A stretch of 64,000 nucleotides of DNA from Endozoicomonas sp. SCSIO W0465 (GTDB lineage: Bacteria; Pseudomonadota; Gammaproteobacteria; Pseudomonadales; Endozoicomonadaceae): the NCBI RefSeq assembly GCF_023716865.1, contig NZ_CP092417.1:5682001-5746000 (forward strand). The letters are read 5' to 3'. The position numbers and the translations under genes were made by a program. The notes beneath the pieces are model-generated. The model was given only the letters and a program-made list of their open reading frames with translations, did not search any database and was not told the DNA's origin. This document shows, piece by piece, positions 62,702 through 64,000 of the stretch. Within the stretch, counting starts at the first letter, position 1; the number at the start of each line of letters is the position of its first letter.

Positions 62702-64000
62702 GTAACTATTCAGCACTGAGCAAAGGCATATTACAGTAATTCCGAACAGCTCTATGAAGTGATTGATATATGTCCATTCCCTGTTTTCTGGCAGACGACA
62801 AATAGCTGCGAATCCGTGCAAACATAGAACCACCGTCTGCACTCCTGAAGCAGCCTGAGATTTTCTGCTTTAACTTGGCCATTCGAACATCCCGCTCACT
62901 GCCATTGTTATCGAAGGGAATGGTAAAATCTGACATGAAGCGCAGTGTCTCAGCCTTGAACTCAGTGAGTCGTTTGAAGAGATTGTAAGCTTTAGTATTC
63001 TTGACTTTCTTGCGCTTAAGCTCCTCTCGTTGCTTCTCCATATAGACGACTTCTTTCATTAGAGCCCGCTGAAGCAACCGGTCATAAATCTTCTCGATTC
63101 GTTCACAGACAACACTTGGCATCTGTAGCATACCTATGGTCTTAAAGCCCTTGCAGTAATGCCAGGAAAGCCTCAGTAGCTTCATCAATCGCAACGCCAG
63201 TTGATTGCTGTCCCTATCAACAACACCCAAAAGCTCCCTCAGGTGATGGGCATTGCAAAGTACGTGAGTTGCCGCATATGCAAAATAGGATTTCCAATGA
63301 TCATGAACCAGAACGCCTGCAAATGTTAGCAGTATGCCCATCGTGTCCATGGCCTCACGACCTCGCTTTTCAGACAAGTAGTAGAGCGTCCATTGTTCAT
63401 CCCGCATAACGTGTAGCCAGTGCAAAGAGCCCTCGGCCCGCATACCCGTTTCATCGGCTCCGGCAACAGACGATTCCCGCAAGGCGTCACGAATAACCTC
63501 TTCAGTAGAAGCCAGATTTTCATAGGTTCTGGCCACAAAATTGGCGACAGTGCCTGCACTTACACTCATTTTATAGAGAGTATTAAAATACTCTGACACG
63601 CGCTTAAAAGGCAGGAAATGGTATTGGTTAAGATAGACGGCCATAGCCTGTGTGGCTGAGCCATATTGTGCGGCAGCGGTAACACCTTCCGGGAATTCAG
63701 CCTGATTCCGACAACCACAAGTGCAGATTTTTACTTCAGCTCTATGGGCCGTTACTTCAAATTCACCCGGTCTCCCTGGTTCAAACACCTGTCGTTCAAT
63801 ATATTTGACCGGCTCACTATCAAGAAGAGACGCCTGACATTTATTGCATTCTTTAACCGGAAGGTACTCAATATAGTCAGGGATATCGACCTGTTTAAGA
63901 CAAGTGCCCTGATGCCCTTTCTTTCCACCGGCTTTATTACCAGAAGACTGTCTCAGACTTTTAGGATTGGGTTTTTCATCCGATGGATCGGTACCTTTAT
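62702..64000 (-). mobile_element. IS66-family element copy 3, running off the right edge
   Basis: The left end GTAACTATTCAGCAC at 62702 is the same as in copies 1 and 2. It interrupts the zinc-finger gene directly after an intact codon. The other end and its 8-base duplication (candidate GAATTGCT at 62694-62701) are outside the window. Confidence 0.9.
62706..64000 (-). CDS. tnpC: IS66 TnpC transposase (copy 3), 5' end outside window
   Basis: The frame is open from the window edge to 62706, at least 431 codons, with no break. It has a zinc-type motif region (ECNKCQASLLDSE and ICTCGCRNQAEFPEG). The catalytic domain follows, with AGADETGMRAEGSLHWLH (Asp), LLTFAGVLVHDHWKSYF (Asp) and FDNNGSERDVRMAKLKQ (Glu). 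The TnpC start lies beyond the edge. This copy is the reference that reveals the frameshifts and the intron in copy 1. IS66 relatives of this type need no tnpA or tnpB, and none is seen in the complete copy 1. Confidence 0.9.
   Translation of the reverse strand, partial: KGTDPSDEKPNPKSLRQSSGNKAGGKKGHQGTCLKQVDIPDYIEYLPVKECNKCQASLLDSEPVKYIERQVFEPGRPGEFEVTAHRAEVKICTCGCRNQAEFPEGVTAAAQYGSATQAMAVYLNQYHFLPFKRVSEYFNTLYKMSVSAGTVANFVARTYENLASTEEVIRDALRESSVAGADETGMRAEGSLHWLHVMRDEQWTLYYLSEKRGREAMDTMGILLTFAGVLVHDHWKSYFAYAATHVLCNAHHLRELLGVVDRDSNQLALRLMKLLRLSWHYCKGFKTIGMLQMPSVVCERIEKIYDRLLQRALMKEVVYMEKQREELKRKKVKNTKAYNLFKRLTEFKAETLRFMSDFTIPFDNNGSERDVRMAKLKQKISGCFRSADGGSMFARIRSYLSSARKQGMDIYQSLHRAVRNYCNMPLLSAE

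Overview
The window looks like a chromosomal segment of a marine gammaproteobacterium. Protein families (EfpL, RluE, YjaG, BtuB/BtuF, a DUF2788 protein), very heavy insertion-sequence (IS) load and eukaryote-like or secretion-type proteins suggest a host-associated Oceanospirillales bacterium such as Endozoicomonas. That assignment is inference from gene content; no rRNA or other marker gene is present.

Left part, about 1-24.9 kb, is mostly ordinary core genome. It holds a partial CNNM/CorC-type membrane protein; a TetR regulator with an RND efflux adaptor and pump; a vitamin B12 locus (a nonsense-mutated adenosyltransferase relative, btuB, btuF behind a cobalamin riboswitch, and a PduO-type adenosyltransferase); gamma-glutamyltransferase; a hemerythrin protein; efpL; a YjaG relative with a frameshift in an A7 run; a two-gene unit encoding a 680-residue protein with an internal duplication, an EF-hand-like loop and a translocator-like C-terminal coil; a DASS anion transporter; rluE and a VanZ-like gene; an amino-acid ABC ATPase and permease, the permease cut by a 160-bp MITE; and a second undecaprenyl-diphosphate-synthase-like gene.

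Middle part, about 25-28.8 kb, is a small toxin-antitoxin island: vapB with an IS-disrupted vapC, a nucleotidyltransferase gene with a truncated HEPN-like partner, and an apparently intact RHH antitoxin/ParE toxin pair behind palindromic operators. A porin gene fragment and a possible tRNA 3' fragment lie nearby.

Right part, about 29-64 kb, is an IS graveyard with nested insertions. Many are resolved to the base by target-site duplications (TSDs): IS1380-like in ISL3; a group II intron in IS66 in an ISNCY-type element, itself truncated by a second IS1380 copy; IS1595 in a pRiA4b ORF-3-type gene; ISKra4 in a second IS66; an IS50/Tn5-like element in an IS66-like element; a MITE in a decayed IS1595; and a 1106-bp IS present twice, in vapC and in a RING/PHD-like gene. 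Native genes surviving among them are few: a short unknown protein, an arginine-rich tandem-repeat protein, a truncated integron integrase, a TM2 protein, a coiled-coil-type unknown, and the RING/PHD-like gene broken by two IS.

The most interesting points are the C4HC3 zinc-finger (possible effector) gene, the arginine-rich repeat protein, the duplicated EF-hand protein, the integron integrase remnant, and the exactly resolved nesting, which gives a relative insertion history.
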